In this document: positions 24,222 through 35,758 of the stretch, one piece after another
How the letters are laid out: every line of letters begins with the position of its first letter
Position numbering within the stretch: the stretch's first letter is position 1
From: JAMOQA01 sp964420365
GTDB taxonomy: Bacteria > Acidobacteriota > Polarisedimenticolia > J045
NCBI GenBank assembly: GCA_964420365.1
Contig: CAYQTA010000036.1
Location: 1 to 64,000, forward strand
Direction of reading: 5' to 3'
DNA: 64,000 nucleotides
Made by a program: the position numbers and the translations under genes
The notes under the pieces: model-generated
The model's input: the letters and a program-made list of their open reading frames with translations, nothing else
Databases searched by the model: none
Told to the model about the DNA's origin: nothing

Positions 24222-25849
24222 GAGAGCGCCTCCTCCGCGGCCGGCAGCGCCGCCGGCCGGTGGCAGGGCAGGATCACCCGGATCTCGGTTCCCCTGCCCT
24301 CCCGGCTGCTGACCTCGACCCGGCCCCCGTGCTGCTGGACGATCCGGTACACGATCGCGGCCCCCAGTCCCGCCCCGTCACGGAAGCGCCCCTGGAACGG
24401 CTGGAAGAACCGCCGGACCGTTTCCTCGTCCATCCCGTGCCCCTCGTCGCGGAACGCCACCAGGACGCGATCGGCCCCGTGGCCCTCGACCCGGATCGCC
24501 AGCGTCCCGCCGCCGGGCATCGCCCGGAGGGCGTTGCTGGCCAGGTTCCAGAAGATCTGCCGGACCCGGTCCGGGTCGGCCCAGGCGACGGTCGGGCCGG
24601 GTCCGACGAGCACCTCCACCCGGTGTTCGGGCCCGATCTCGGGGCTCTTGCGCAGGAGCCGGGCCAGCTCTTCCATCAGCGGGGCCAGGTCCACCTCCCG
24701 CGGCCGGAACGACCCCGGCCGGGCGAAGGCCAGGAAGTCCTTGATGATCCGGTTGAGCCGGTCGGTCTCCCGGACGATCAGTTCCGCCAGCTCGCCGCCC
24801 GCCCCCTGTTCCCGGAGCACCTGGACCGAGCCGCTGATCGCGGCCAGGGGATTCCTGAGCTCGTGGGCGATGCCCGCCGCCATCTCCCCGAGGGCGGCCA
24901 TCCGTTCCCGGGTCCGCACCTGCTCCTCCAGGGAGGCGATCTCCGTCAGGTCCTGGAAGACCACGAGCCACCCGACCTCCGAGGCGCCGCCGTCGACCAG
25001 GGGGGCCACCGAGAACCCGAGGACCAGGCGCTCCCCGTCCCCGGGGCGCGTCCATTCCCGCTCGAAGCGGGTCCGGCGTCCCCCCCGCGCCTGGGCCCCG
25101 GCCGCATCCAGGAAGCCCGGCGGGAGTCCCAGCAGTTCCTCGACCGGACGTCCGACGACGGCCTCCCGCGGCAGTCCCAGGATCTCGCTGCCGGCCCGGT
25201 TGACGAAGGTGGCGCGACCGTCCGGGTCCGCCGTGACGATGCCCGTCCCGATCGACTGGACGATCTGCTGCTGGAGCGCCCGGAGGGACGCCAGGTCCCG
25301 CCGGTGGTCGGCCAGCTCCCGGTCGGCCTCCTGCAACCGCTCCGCGAAGACGCCCCCGAGGACCGCCAGCAGCAGGAAGCCGAGGAGGTGGGAGACCGCG
25401 GCGTAGACGACGCGGCCCGGGGGCAGTTCCTCCGGGGAAAGCCGGAGGGACCCGGCGCCGAGGATCAGGAGCCACGCGAAGCTGGCCGCGGTGGCCACCA
25501 GCACCCCGCCGCGCATCCCGAGCAGGGCCGCCCCGACCATCACCGGCAGCGCGAAGAGGAACGACAGCGGGGAGAGCGCACCGCCCGTCGCCAGGACGAA
25601 CCCCGCGACGAGCAGGACGTCGCCGCCGATCTGGATCCAGGCGAACCACTCGCGGTCCCCGGCCCACCGGTCGAGGACCGCGTAGACGAGGATCGCCGCG
25701 AACACCCCCGCCGCCTGGAAGTAGAGGCTCCGGAGGGGCTGCTCGGGAACGAACCAGAGCTCGATGGCGAAGGCCGACAGCAGGAGCGTGCTGGCCGCGA
25801 TCGCCCGGGCCGTGTTCAGGCGCCTCAGGTACCTGCGGGTGGCATGCAT
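24212..25849 (-). CDS. pilS: Membrane sensor histidine kinase PilS
   Basis: This 545-residue protein has about six membrane helices in residues 15-190, a short coiled linker, a PAS domain (about 215-330; IGTGIVTADPDGRATFVNRAG), a dimerisation/phospho-acceptor helix with AAGIAHELRNPLAAI (H-box) and an ATPase domain with NLASNALRAMPGGG (N-box), DEGHGMDEE and GAGLGAAIV (G-box). In PilS of Pseudomonas the membrane part senses pilin in the inner membrane. The stop lies inside the start of pilR, so the two-component pair is translationally linked. The gap to pilC is 25 bases. Confidence 0.93.
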   Translation of the reverse strand: MHATRRYLRRLNTARAIAASTLLLSAFAIELWFVPEQPLRSLYFQAAGVFAAILVYAVLDRWAGDREWFAWIQIGGDVLLVAGFVLATGGALSPLSFLFALPVMVGAALLGMRGGVLVATAASFAWLLILGAGSLRLSPEELPPGRVVYAAVSHLLGFLLLAVLGGVFAERLQEADRELADHRRDLASLRALQQQIVQSIGTGIVTADPDGRATFVNRAGSEILGLPREAVVGRPVEELLGLPPGFLDAAGAQARGGRRTRFEREWTRPGDGERLVLGFSVAPLVDGGASEVGWLVVFQDLTEIASLEEQVRTRERMAALGEMAAGIAHELRNPLAAISGSVQVLREQGAGGELAELIVRETDRLNRIIKDFLAFARPGSFRPREVDLAPLMEELARLLRKSPEIGPEHRVEVLVGPGPTVAWADPDRVRQIFWNLASNALRAMPGGGTLAIRVEGHGADRVLVAFRDEGHGMDEETVRRFFQPFQGRFRDGAGLGAAIVYRIVQQHGGRVEVSSREGRGTEIRVILPCHRPAALPAAEEALSWR

Positions 25850-25874
25850 CCGCTCCCCGTCGGTCGCCCCTCCG

Positions 25875-27077
25875 TCAGCCGATCTTCCCGATCAGCGAGA
25901 ACATCGGCATGTACATCGAGACGACGATGCCTCCGATCACCGTTCCAAGGATGACGATCATCACCGGCTCGAGCAAGGAGAGCAGGTTCTGGGTCGCCTC
26001 GTCGACCTCGTCCTCGTAGAAGTCGGCGATCTTGGAGAGCATCGTGTCCAGGGCCCCCGTCTGCTCGCCCACCTCGATCATCTGGACGACCATGTCGGGG
26101 AACACCCCCGTCTCCCGGAGCGGCTGGGCGATCGTCTTCCCTTCCTCGACCGCCGCGCGCACCTTCATGATCGCGTCCTCGATGATCGCGTTGCCGGACG
26201 TCCGGGCCGTGATCTCGAGCCCGTCGAGGATGGCGACCCCGGAGCTCGTCAGGGTGCCGAGGGTCCGGCAGAAGCGGGCGACGGCGATCTTGCGCAGCAG
26301 CATCCCGAGGACCGGGATGTGCAGCATCATGTTGTCGAGGACTCGTCGGCCGCGTTCCGTCTTCCGGTACTGCTTGATGCCGAAGATCGCCCCCCCGATG
26401 GACAGCAGGATCAGCCACCACCAGCGGCGCAGGAAGTGCGAGAGGGCGATCGTCAGCCGCGTCGGCAGCGGCAGCTCCGCGCCGAGGCCGGTGAAGAGGT
26501 CGGCGAACACCGGGATGACGAAGGTCAGGATCACCCACACGACGACCGCGGCGATCACGAGCACCGACACCGGGTAGACCAGGGCGCCCTTCACCGCGGC
26601 CTTCAGCTTGACGATCTTCTCGATGTAGGTCGACAGCCGCTGCAGGATCGTGTCGAGGATGCCGCCCGTCTCTCCGGCGGCCACCATGTTGCAGAACAGG
26701 TCGTCGAACACCTTCGGGTGCTTCCGCATCGCGTCCGCGAGCGTCGCACCGGCCTCGACGTCCTGCCGGATCTCGTTCAGGACGTTCTGGAAGACCTTGT
26801 TCGGCTGCTGCTGCGCGAGGATCTCCAGGCACTGCACCAGGGGGAGGCCGGCATCGATCATCACCGAGAACTGCCTGGTGAAGATCGCGATGTCCTTCTG
26901 CTTGACCCCCTTCCGCAGGCGCGGCAGGGCGATCTCCCTCCCCTTCTCCTTGACCGTCGGCCCGATGATCCCCTGTCGCCGGAGCGCGGCGAGCGCCTCC
27001 TCGCGGTTGGCGGCTTCCAGGGTGCCCTCGCGGGCCTCCCCGTTCCGTGTCCTCCCCTTCCAGGTGTAGACCGGCAT
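25875..27077 (-). CDS. pilC: Type IV pilus inner-membrane platform protein PilC
   Basis: This 400-residue GspF-family protein has an N-terminal strand-rich start (MPVYTWKGRTRNGE) and two homologous cytoplasmic helical domains (about 65-190 and 270-390), each ending in a membrane helix. Typical stretches are FTRQFSVMIDAGLPL and FCRTLGTLTSSGV, and the matching GETGG and GEQTGALD turns. It anchors the PilB and PilT motors under the pilus base. It follows pilT with an 18-base gap, as in most pilBTC operons. Confidence 0.96.
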   Translation of the reverse strand: MPVYTWKGRTRNGEAREGTLEAANREEALAALRRQGIIGPTVKEKGREIALPRLRKGVKQKDIAIFTRQFSVMIDAGLPLVQCLEILAQQQPNKVFQNVLNEIRQDVEAGATLADAMRKHPKVFDDLFCNMVAAGETGGILDTILQRLSTYIEKIVKLKAAVKGALVYPVSVLVIAAVVVWVILTFVIPVFADLFTGLGAELPLPTRLTIALSHFLRRWWWLILLSIGGAIFGIKQYRKTERGRRVLDNMMLHIPVLGMLLRKIAVARFCRTLGTLTSSGVAILDGLEITARTSGNAIIEDAIMKVRAAVEEGKTIAQPLRETGVFPDMVVQMIEVGEQTGALDTMLSKIADFYEDEVDEATQNLLSLLEPVMIVILGTVIGGIVVSMYMPMFSLIGKIG

Positions 27078-27095
27078 CGTCCTCTCCTCCGGGGA

Positions 27096-28211
27096 TCACC
27101 GGCGGCGCTGCACCGTCCCGGGCACCCCGCCCCCCAGCGCCCCCGCTCCGCGGTTGATCATCTCCTGCAGCTCCTCCGGATTGTGGGAGACCGAGAGGGC
27201 CGTCTGAAGCGTGATCTGCCGGCGGAAGTACAGGGTCGCGAGGGACTGGTTGAACGTCTGCATCCCGTGCTTCGCCTGCCCGGTCTGCATCATCGAGTAG
27301 ATCTGGTGGATCTTGTCCTCGCGGATCAGGTTCCGGATCGCCGAGTTCGGCACCAGGATCTCCAGCGCGAGCACCCGGCCCTTTCCGTTGGCCCGCGGCA
27401 GCAGCGCCTGGCAGATGATGCCCTCCAGGATCAGCGACAGCTGGGCCCGAACCTGGGGCTGCTGGTTCGACGGGAAGACGTCGATGATCCGGTTGATGGT
27501 CTGCGCGGCCGAGTTCGTATGCAGGGTGGCGAACGTCAGGTGCCCCGTCTCCGCCACCTGCAGGGCGCACTCGATCGTCTCGAGGTCGCGCATCTCTCCG
27601 ATCAGCACGACGTCCGGGTCCTGCCGCAGCACCGACCGGAGGGCATTCGGGAACGACTTCGTGTCGGACCCGAGCTCCCGCTGGTTGACGATGCACCGCT
27701 TGTGCGAGTGCAGGTACTCGATCGGGTCCTCGATCGTGACGATGTGCGCCTGCCGCTCGCGGTTGATCTTGTCGAGCATCGCCGCCAGCGTGGTGCTCTT
27801 CCCCGAGCCGGTCGGCCCGGTGACCAGCACGAGTCCCCGCGGTTTCTCGGCGAGGCGGGCCACGACCTCGGGCAGGCCCAGGTCCTGGAACGACTTGATC
27901 TCCCACGGGATCGTCCGGAACGCCGCGGCGACCGCCCCCCGCTGGTTGAAGACGTTGGCGCGGAACCGGGCGAGCCCCTTGATCCCGAAGGAGAAGTCGA
28001 GCTCGAGGTTCTCCTCGAACCGGTGCTTCTGCTGGTCGGTCAGGACCGAGTAGACCAGGGCCTTCGTCTCCGCCGCGGTCAGTGGCGGCATCTGCAGGGG
28101 CACGAGCTGCCCGTCGATGCGGATCTGGGGCGGGGAGTTCGTCGTGATGTGGAGGTCGGAAGCCCCCTGTTCCACCATCGTCTTCAGCAGTTGCTGCAGG
28201 GTCACCGCCAC
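27096..28211 (-). CDS. pilT: Pilus retraction ATPase PilT
   Basis: This 371-residue hexameric AAA ATPase has the N-terminal domain motif GASDLHIT, Walker A GPTGSGKST near residue 130, the Asp box with EDPIEYLH, Walker B RQDPDVVLIGEMRD and the His box ATLHTNS. The PilT-specific C-terminal signature AIRNLIRE is present, which separates it from PilB. GTG 28211 is preferred because GGAGG stands eight bases upstream; GTG codons at 28205, 28220 and 28232 are alternatives. It drives pilus retraction and twitching. Confidence 0.96.
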   Translation of the reverse strand: MAVTLQQLLKTMVEQGASDLHITTNSPPQIRIDGQLVPLQMPPLTAAETKALVYSVLTDQQKHRFEENLELDFSFGIKGLARFRANVFNQRGAVAAAFRTIPWEIKSFQDLGLPEVVARLAEKPRGLVLVTGPTGSGKSTTLAAMLDKINRERQAHIVTIEDPIEYLHSHKRCIVNQRELGSDTKSFPNALRSVLRQDPDVVLIGEMRDLETIECALQVAETGHLTFATLHTNSAAQTINRIIDVFPSNQQPQVRAQLSLILEGIICQALLPRANGKGRVLALEILVPNSAIRNLIREDKIHQIYSMMQTGQAKHGMQTFNQSLATLYFRRQITLQTALSVSHNPEELQEMINRGAGALGGGVPGTVQRRR

Positions 28212-28245
28212 GGCACCCACCTCCCCCGGCACGCCGGCCGGCGCA

Positions 28246-29991
<1,746 letters not shown>

Positions 29992-30081
29992 GCCTCTCTC
30001 CCCGGGTCGCCCCCGGCCCTGTCCGCACGGGGGCACGGGCCGCCTCCCGGGCACACGGAAAGCCGGGGGACCTCGTGGTCC

Positions 30082-30110
30082 AAGTTGGTGACCGGGGGAC
30101 GCCGGGTCAA
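30082..30110 (-). promoter_or_regulatory. Candidate sigma-70 promoter for pilB
   Basis: TTGACC (30110-30105), a 17-base spacer and CAACTT (30087-30082) are read on the minus strand, in the 146-base gap between accC and pilB. The -35 matches the pattern seen before pilM and yajC; the -10 is imperfect. Confidence 0.45.
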
Positions 30111-30137
30111 GCAGGAGCGCCGCGGAGGCTCCCGGGA

Positions 30138-31493
30138 TCAGGAAGCGGCGGCTCGCTCCGCCAGGAAACGCTCCATGAAGCGGGTCGAGAGGCGGGCCTC
30201 ACGAAAGTCCGGCGAACGAAGGATCTCGGAGAGCAGCGGCAGGTTGGTCTGGATCCCCTCGATGACGAACGAGTCGACCGCCCGCTGGAGACGGGAGAGG
30301 GCCTCCTCCCGGTTCTTCCCGCGGGCGATCAGCTTGGCGATCATCGAGTCGTAGTAGGGCAGCACCTGGTAGCCGGCGTAGGCGGCGGTATCGATCCGGA
30401 TCCCGGGCCCGCCGGGGGGATGGAAGGCGGTGATCAGCCCGGGGCTCGGGGCGAACGTCCAGGGGTCCTCCGCGGTCACGCGGGCCTCGATCGACCACCC
30501 CTGGATCCGGAGGTCCTCCTGCCGGAACGGGAGCGGCTCCCCCGCCGCGATCCGGATCTGCTCCTTGATCAGGTCGATCCCGGCGATGTTCTCCGTGACC
30601 GGGTGCTCCACCTGGATCCGCGTGTTCATCTCCATGAAGTAGAAGGAACCGTCCTCGTCGAGGAGGAACTCGATCGTCCCGGCGTTCCTGTAGTCGACCG
30701 CCCGGGCGGCCTTCAGCGCCGCCTCCCCCATCCGCTCCCGGAGCCGCGTGTCCAGGGCCGCCGACGGCGCCTCCTCGATCAGCTTCTGGTGGCGGCGCTG
30801 GATGGAGCACTCGCGCTCGAAGAGATGGACCACGTTCCCGTGGTGGTCCCCCAGCACCTGGAACTCGATGTGGCGGGGGTTCACCAGGTACTTCTCCAGG
30901 TAGATCTCCGGGCTGCCGAAGGCGGCCGCGGCCTCGGTGCGGGCCGCCTCGATGGCGGCCGCCAGCTCGTCCTCGCTGCCGACCACGCGCATCCCGCGCC
31001 CGCCTCCCCCGGCCGACGCCTTGACGATCACGGGGTAGCCGATCCCGGCGGCGGTCTCCCGGGCCTCATCTTCCGTCTCGATGACGCCCTCGCTCCCCGG
31101 GACCACCGGGACCCCCGCCGCGATCATCGTGCGGCGGGCCTCCGCCTTGTCGCCCATGCGGCGGATGGTGTCGGCCGTCGGCCCGATGAAGGTGATCCCG
31201 CACTCCGCGCAGATCTCCGCGAAGTGGGCGTTCTCGGCGAGAAACCCGTAGCCCGGGTGGATCGCGTCCGCGCCCGTGATCTCCGCCGCGGAGATGATCG
31301 CCGTCACGTTGAGGTAGGACTCCGTGCTGTGGGCGGGCCCGATGCAGACCTCCTCGTCGGCGAAGCGCACGTGGAGCGAGTCCCGGTCCACGTCCGAGTG
31401 CACCGCGACGGTGGGAATCCCGAGCTCCTTGCAGGCCCAGATGATTCGCAGGGCGATTTCCCCGCGGTTGGCGACCAGGATCTTCTTGAACAT
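30138..31493 (-). CDS. accC: Biotin carboxylase subunit of acetyl-CoA carboxylase
   Basis: This 451-residue ATP-grasp enzyme carboxylates biotin on AccB, the first step of fatty-acid synthesis. It has the N-terminal FKKILVANRGEIALRII, the glycine-rich ATP loop KASAGGGGRGMR, the ERECSIQRRHQK segment, FMEMNTRIQVEHPVTE (metal and bicarbonate site) and IEARVTAEDP. Length and order are normal. ATG 31493 lies 16 bases after accB. The pair stands in the middle of the pilus locus, between pilQ-linked genes and pilB. Confidence 0.97.
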   Translation of the reverse strand: MFKKILVANRGEIALRIIWACKELGIPTVAVHSDVDRDSLHVRFADEEVCIGPAHSTESYLNVTAIISAAEITGADAIHPGYGFLAENAHFAEICAECGITFIGPTADTIRRMGDKAEARRTMIAAGVPVVPGSEGVIETEDEARETAAGIGYPVIVKASAGGGGRGMRVVGSEDELAAAIEAARTEAAAAFGSPEIYLEKYLVNPRHIEFQVLGDHHGNVVHLFERECSIQRRHQKLIEEAPSAALDTRLRERMGEAALKAARAVDYRNAGTIEFLLDEDGSFYFMEMNTRIQVEHPVTENIAGIDLIKEQIRIAAGEPLPFRQEDLRIQGWSIEARVTAEDPWTFAPSPGLITAFHPPGGPGIRIDTAAYAGYQVLPYYDSMIAKLIARGKNREEALSRLQRAVDSFVIEGIQTNLPLLSEILRSPDFREARLSTRFMERFLAERAAAS

Positions 31494-31509
31494 CGTGGAG
31501 CTCCCGGGT

Positions 31510-31998
<489 letters not shown>

Positions 31999-32045
31999 GG
32001 CTGTCCTCCCCGCACCCGGCGAGCGGGCGCGTGCAGCCGGGGATC

Positions 32046-32447
32046 CTACCACGAGCGAGCAGGTCCCGGGGGACCGAGCAGCTCCGCAAGCCTCCCCGCC
32101 GCCACGCGGGCGGCGAACCGCACCCTTCCCGTCCAGGTTCCCGGGTCCGCCAGGACGGCCAGGAAGAGCTCGCGACCCGGGAGTCGCCGACAGACGAGCA
32201 GCCCTCCCGCGCCCCCGACCGACCACTCGACGCCCGGACCGAGCCGGGCCGCGACGCCGACCCGCCCCATCCCCGCGAAGCAGCCCGCCACCTCCGCGGC
32301 CAGCCCGGCGGGATCGGGTGCCGGCCCGAACGCCCGGGACGCGATCACCAGCCCCTCCGTGTCCAGGAGCACGGCGAGACGCGCCCCCGGAAGGGCGCGT
32401 CCCAGCTCCTCGAGGACTGCCGCGAGGGAACCAGGCGTCTCCGCCAC
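32046..32447 (-). CDS. Roadblock/LC7-like protein
   Basis: This 133-residue cytoplasmic protein has the helix-strand order of the roadblock/LC7 fold: LAAVLEELGRALPGARLAVLL, then EGLVIASRAFG, and a later block VEWSVGGAGGLLVCRRLPG and ELFLAVLADPG. Roadblock proteins such as MglB regulate small Ras-like GTPases and help set cell or pilus polarity. No MglA-like GTPase is in the window, so that role is inference from the pilus context. The start is taken as GTG 32447; the exact start is uncertain because no clean ribosome site is seen. It lies 14 bases after the lipoprotein gene. Confidence 0.65.
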   Translation of the reverse strand: MAETPGSLAAVLEELGRALPGARLAVLLDTEGLVIASRAFGPAPDPAGLAAEVAGCFAGMGRVGVAARLGPGVEWSVGGAGGLLVCRRLPGRELFLAVLADPGTWTGRVRFAARVAAGRLAELLGPPGPARSW

Positions 32448-32461
32448 CGGCCCCCCCGCCG

Positions 32462-33019
32462 CTACTGCTCCTCGCACTCCGTGCGCGTGTAGATCGGCAG
32501 CCGCGCGCGGGTGACCGCCTTCTCCCCGGAAGCGTCCCGCCCGCGGAACGTGATCACGATGTCGCCGATCTCTCCGCCGTGGAAGTACACCGGGATGTCC
32601 GTCGCCTGGACGGTGGTGATGTCCGCCGTCGCGGTCCCACCGGCCGGGACGGTGATCTGCACGCCTTCTTCCCTCCGGGGCGGCGGCGTGCCGATCCGCA
32701 TGTCGTAGCGGATCTCCATCGTCGTGAAGGTGACGTCGTTGAACGCGGACTCGGCCTGCCCCCGCATCCGCGACATGAAGTTCGCCGTGTTGATCACGTC
32801 GTAGAACACCTGGTCCTTGGTGCCGTCCCCGTCGACGTCGACCAGCTTCCCGTCCACGTCCACGCAGGCGGCGATCGGCTCGAAGCTGTCGACGTTGACC
32901 AGGTTCTCCGACTGGTCCGGATCGTCGGTGGCGCTGTTGCAGCCCGCGAGCAGGAGCGCGGCGATCCCCATCACGGCGATGACCAGGAGCAGGCGATGCA
33001 TTCTCTCTCGGATCCACAT
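32462..33019 (-). CDS. Small lipoprotein next to pilQ
   Basis: This 185-residue protein has a type II signal peptide ending in LLLAGC (lipidated Cys at residue 27 from ATG 33019). The mature part holds an acidic calcium-loop-like stretch (DVDGDGTKDQ) and a beta-rich C-terminal half (GVQITVPAGGTATADIT, DIVITFRGRDASGEK). It has no match to the pilotin PilF, which is TPR-rich, that I can see. Its place 16 bases after pilQ and before the roadblock protein suggests a pilus or secretin accessory role, such as a pilotin substitute, but this is inference. A second in-frame ATG at 33001 is possible. Confidence 0.8.
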   Translation of the reverse strand: MWIRERMHRLLLVIAVMGIAALLLAGCNSATDDPDQSENLVNVDSFEPIAACVDVDGKLVDVDGDGTKDQVFYDVINTANFMSRMRGQAESAFNDVTFTTMEIRYDMRIGTPPPRREEGVQITVPAGGTATADITTVQATDIPVYFHGGEIGDIVITFRGRDASGEKAVTRARLPIYTRTECEEQ

Positions 33020-33035
33020 GGCTCGATCCCCCTCG

Positions 33036-35219
33036 TCAGGACGCCTTGATGATACGGGGCGTGATGAAGATCAGCAGCTCGCGGTTGCGGCTCTGGTGAT
33101 TGCGGGAGCGGAACAGCCAGCCGATTCCCGGCAGGTGCCGCAGCCACGGGACGCCCGTCTCGCTGCGCCCCTCGTTCACGCTGAAAATGCCGCCGATCAC
33201 GGTCGTGGCGCCGTCGTTGACCATCAGCTTCGTCTTCGCCTGCTGCGTGTTGATCGCCGGGATCTCGCCGACGGTGTTCACGAAGTCGGGGGAGTTGTTC
33301 TCCACCTCGACGTCGAGGATGATCGTTCCCTCCGCCGTGATCTGCGGCGTGCAGCGCAGCACGAGGGACATCGAGACGAACTGCACGTCGATCTCCGTGG
33401 CGGTAGTGGTCACGATCGGGATCCGCACGCCCTGCTCGATCTCCGCGGTCTCGTTGTTCTGTGTCGCGATCTTCGGCGAGGAGAGCCGCCGCGCGTATCC
33501 CTCCGTCTCGAGGGCGTCCAGGGTCAGGTCGAGGGTGAACGAGTCGAGGACGTTCCCGAAGGAGAACCCGAGGGCGGAGACACCCGGGTTCCGCGGCAGG
33601 TTCAGGTCGTAGTCCATCCGGGCCCGGTGCGGGAACTGCATCCCGGTCTGGGTGCCCAGGTTCGGGTCCGCGACGGCGGACATGCCCCACCGGATCCCCA
33701 GGTCGTGCACGAAGTCCCGGGAAACCTCGACGATCCGGGCCTCGATCATCACCTGCGGGGTCTCGGCGTCCAGCGTGGCCAGGAGCTTGTCGACGGCGCG
33801 GACCCTCTGGGGAACGTCCCGGATGATCAGCGTGTTCGTCCGGTCGTCGACGATCACCCGTCCCTTGGAGCTGAGGATCGCGTCCCGGATCACCCGCTCG
33901 ATCTCCTTCGCCTTGGCGTAGGAGAGCGTCCGCGTGATCGTCACCGGCGGGTCCTCGAGCTCGCGCGCCTCGTTCAACGCCTTCCGCGCCGCCGCCTCCT
34001 GGGCCAGCTTCGAGACCGGCGCGATCCGGACGACGTTCCCCTCGAGGACCATGTCGAGGCCGTTGCTCTTGAGGATCAGGTCCAGGGCCTGGTCCCACGG
34101 CACGTTGTCGACAACGATCGTCACCGCCCCGCTGACCGCCGGGTCGAGGACGAAGTTCAACCCCGAGATGTCGTGGAAGACGCCGAACACCTGCTTGATG
34201 TCCGCGTCGACGAGGTTCAGGCTGATGCGCTGACCGCGGTACTTCCGGGTCGCGTCGTCGATCGTCTTCGTCTTCGTGTCGGGCAGCGGGACGACCGCGG
34301 CGGCAGGCTTGTCCGCGGCCAGGCGGGTCATCTCCGGCGACGTCACCGGCTCGGGCTCCCGGGCCCTCCCCCGCTCCACCTGCTCCACGACCCGCTCGAC
34401 CGCGGGCGGCAGCTCCGGGGTCGGCGCGGGAGCATCGGCCGCCGTCCGGTGGAGCGCCGCCTCCGCGGGCCGAGGCCGCTCGACCGGGGGCGTGGCGGTC
34501 ACCGGATCGGCCGGCCCCGGCTCCACGGCGGGCTCGGCTACCGGGGCCACGACGGCCTGCTCCATCTCCGGGGCGGGCGCCGTGCCCGCGGAGGAACCCG
34601 GGACGGCCTCCCCGGCCGGGGCGGGCTCCTCCGCCGCGGCCGCCACGGCCGTCGGCGACGACGGCGGGAGCGAGGCGGGATCGTTCCCCGGCTCGACGGC
34701 GGCGGGCGTCGGACCTTCCGCCTCCCGGAGGGCCGCCTGCAGCCGCTCCTGCGGTCCGACGAGGATCGCGAGACCGTCCGGCCGCTGCTCGGCGTGCCAG
34801 CCGAGGGGCGTCGCCAGGTCCAGGACGACCCGGGCCATCGGCTCCGGCTCGACCCGGTACTGCCCGAGCCGGACCCGCACCAGCGCGTCCCCGACCTCGA
34901 GCCGCTTCCGGGAAGCCCGGTCGGTGACGCCCGGCAGGTCGAAGACGATCCGGTCCGGCCCCGACAGGGTGAACACCTGGTACGGCAGCACCCCGTCGGC
35001 CGCGAGGCGGATCTCCTTGCCGCCCCACGAGGTGTCGCTCACCTCGACGCCCAGGAGACGGGTCGCGGCGGCGGCCCCGTCCGGCGCCGTCACGCTGGCC
35101 AGCAGGGGCGGTCGGTCGTCGTACGGGTCGGCCGCCCGGGCCATGCCCAGCAGGGTCGTGGCCACCATGGCCACCGCCAGGAACCGCGCGATGCGGTTCC
35201 GGAGGTCACGCCTTCTCAT
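33036..35219 (-). CDS. pilQ: Type IV pilus secretin PilQ
   Basis: This 727-residue outer-membrane secretin lets the pilus through. A signal peptide (residues 1-29) is followed by an AMIN peptidoglycan-binding domain (about 45-155; FTLSGPDRIVFDLPG), a Pro/Ala/Glu linker (about 170-310), an STN/N0 domain (ISLNLVDADIKQVFGVFHDISGLN) and an N1-type KH domain. The secretin core contains VEVENNSPDF and the C-terminal SVNEGRSETGVPWLRHLPGIGWLF signature. Only one AMIN domain is seen. Its start overlaps the pilP stop as ATGA, so it is the last gene of a coupled pilMNOPQ unit. Confidence 0.96.
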   Translation of the reverse strand: MRRRDLRNRIARFLAVAMVATTLLGMARAADPYDDRPPLLASVTAPDGAAAATRLLGVEVSDTSWGGKEIRLAADGVLPYQVFTLSGPDRIVFDLPGVTDRASRKRLEVGDALVRVRLGQYRVEPEPMARVVLDLATPLGWHAEQRPDGLAILVGPQERLQAALREAEGPTPAAVEPGNDPASLPPSSPTAVAAAAEEPAPAGEAVPGSSAGTAPAPEMEQAVVAPVAEPAVEPGPADPVTATPPVERPRPAEAALHRTAADAPAPTPELPPAVERVVEQVERGRAREPEPVTSPEMTRLAADKPAAAVVPLPDTKTKTIDDATRKYRGQRISLNLVDADIKQVFGVFHDISGLNFVLDPAVSGAVTIVVDNVPWDQALDLILKSNGLDMVLEGNVVRIAPVSKLAQEAAARKALNEARELEDPPVTITRTLSYAKAKEIERVIRDAILSSKGRVIVDDRTNTLIIRDVPQRVRAVDKLLATLDAETPQVMIEARIVEVSRDFVHDLGIRWGMSAVADPNLGTQTGMQFPHRARMDYDLNLPRNPGVSALGFSFGNVLDSFTLDLTLDALETEGYARRLSSPKIATQNNETAEIEQGVRIPIVTTTATEIDVQFVSMSLVLRCTPQITAEGTIILDVEVENNSPDFVNTVGEIPAINTQQAKTKLMVNDGATTVIGGIFSVNEGRSETGVPWLRHLPGIGWLFRSRNHQSRNRELLIFITPRIIKAS

Positions 35220-35758
35220 GCGCCCTCCTCCTCAGCGAGAGGATCTTCGTCCTCGTCGATCGGCTGAAGCCTCTTGATCACGTCCCGGTAGGGCTTGATC
35301 CGCCGGGGGTCGTCCACCTGCTGCCGGAACACCACGACACCCCGCCGGGGGTCGATCGAGATGAGCCGGGCGTCGTAGACGTAGTCGCCCACCCGGAGGG
35401 TGTACCCCCGGTTGTCCGATCCCTGGAACAGCGCGAGGGGCTCCCCGTCGGGTCCGACGAAGATCCCCTTGAGGTCGATCTCCGAGACCAGCATCCCGGC
35501 GATTCCCTTCGGCCGCTTCCCCTTGAACTCCTTCCGCGCCCGGACCAGGGGTTCGAAGGGATCCCGCCGCCCGGCCGGGTCGTAGGTGAAGTGGCGGCCG
35601 CTGATCACGGCCTCGCTGTCCTGCCGGATCTGGTCCAGGACCTGCCCGTCCCCGGGCGCGGCCCCCTGGTCTCCCGCCACCGCCGGCAGCGCGAGGACGA
35701 CGACGGTCAGCACGGCGACACCGGCGAGGAACCGGTCGACGGCGCGGGCTCCGCTCAT
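35216..35758 (-). CDS. pilP: Pilus alignment protein PilP
   Basis: This 180-residue periplasmic protein has a signal-anchor-like N-terminus (VAVLTVVVLALPAVAG) with no lipobox, unlike the lipoprotein PilP of Pseudomonas. The homology domain contains the hallmark YDPAGRRDPFEPLV and a beta-barrel with LKGIFVGPDGEPLALF and GYTLRVGDYV. It bridges PilNO in the inner membrane and PilQ in the outer membrane. Both ends overlap neighbours by four bases (ATGA). Confidence 0.92.
   Translation of the reverse strand: MSGARAVDRFLAGVAVLTVVVLALPAVAGDQGAAPGDGQVLDQIRQDSEAVISGRHFTYDPAGRRDPFEPLVRARKEFKGKRPKGIAGMLVSEIDLKGIFVGPDGEPLALFQGSDNRGYTLRVGDYVYDARLISIDPRRGVVVFRQQVDDPRRIKPYRDVIKRLQPIDEDEDPLAEEEGA

Noticed and set aside
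28211..28232. Longer PilT starting at GTG 28232
   Set aside because: The ribosome site lies inside that extension and fits GTG 28211 at an eight-base distance.
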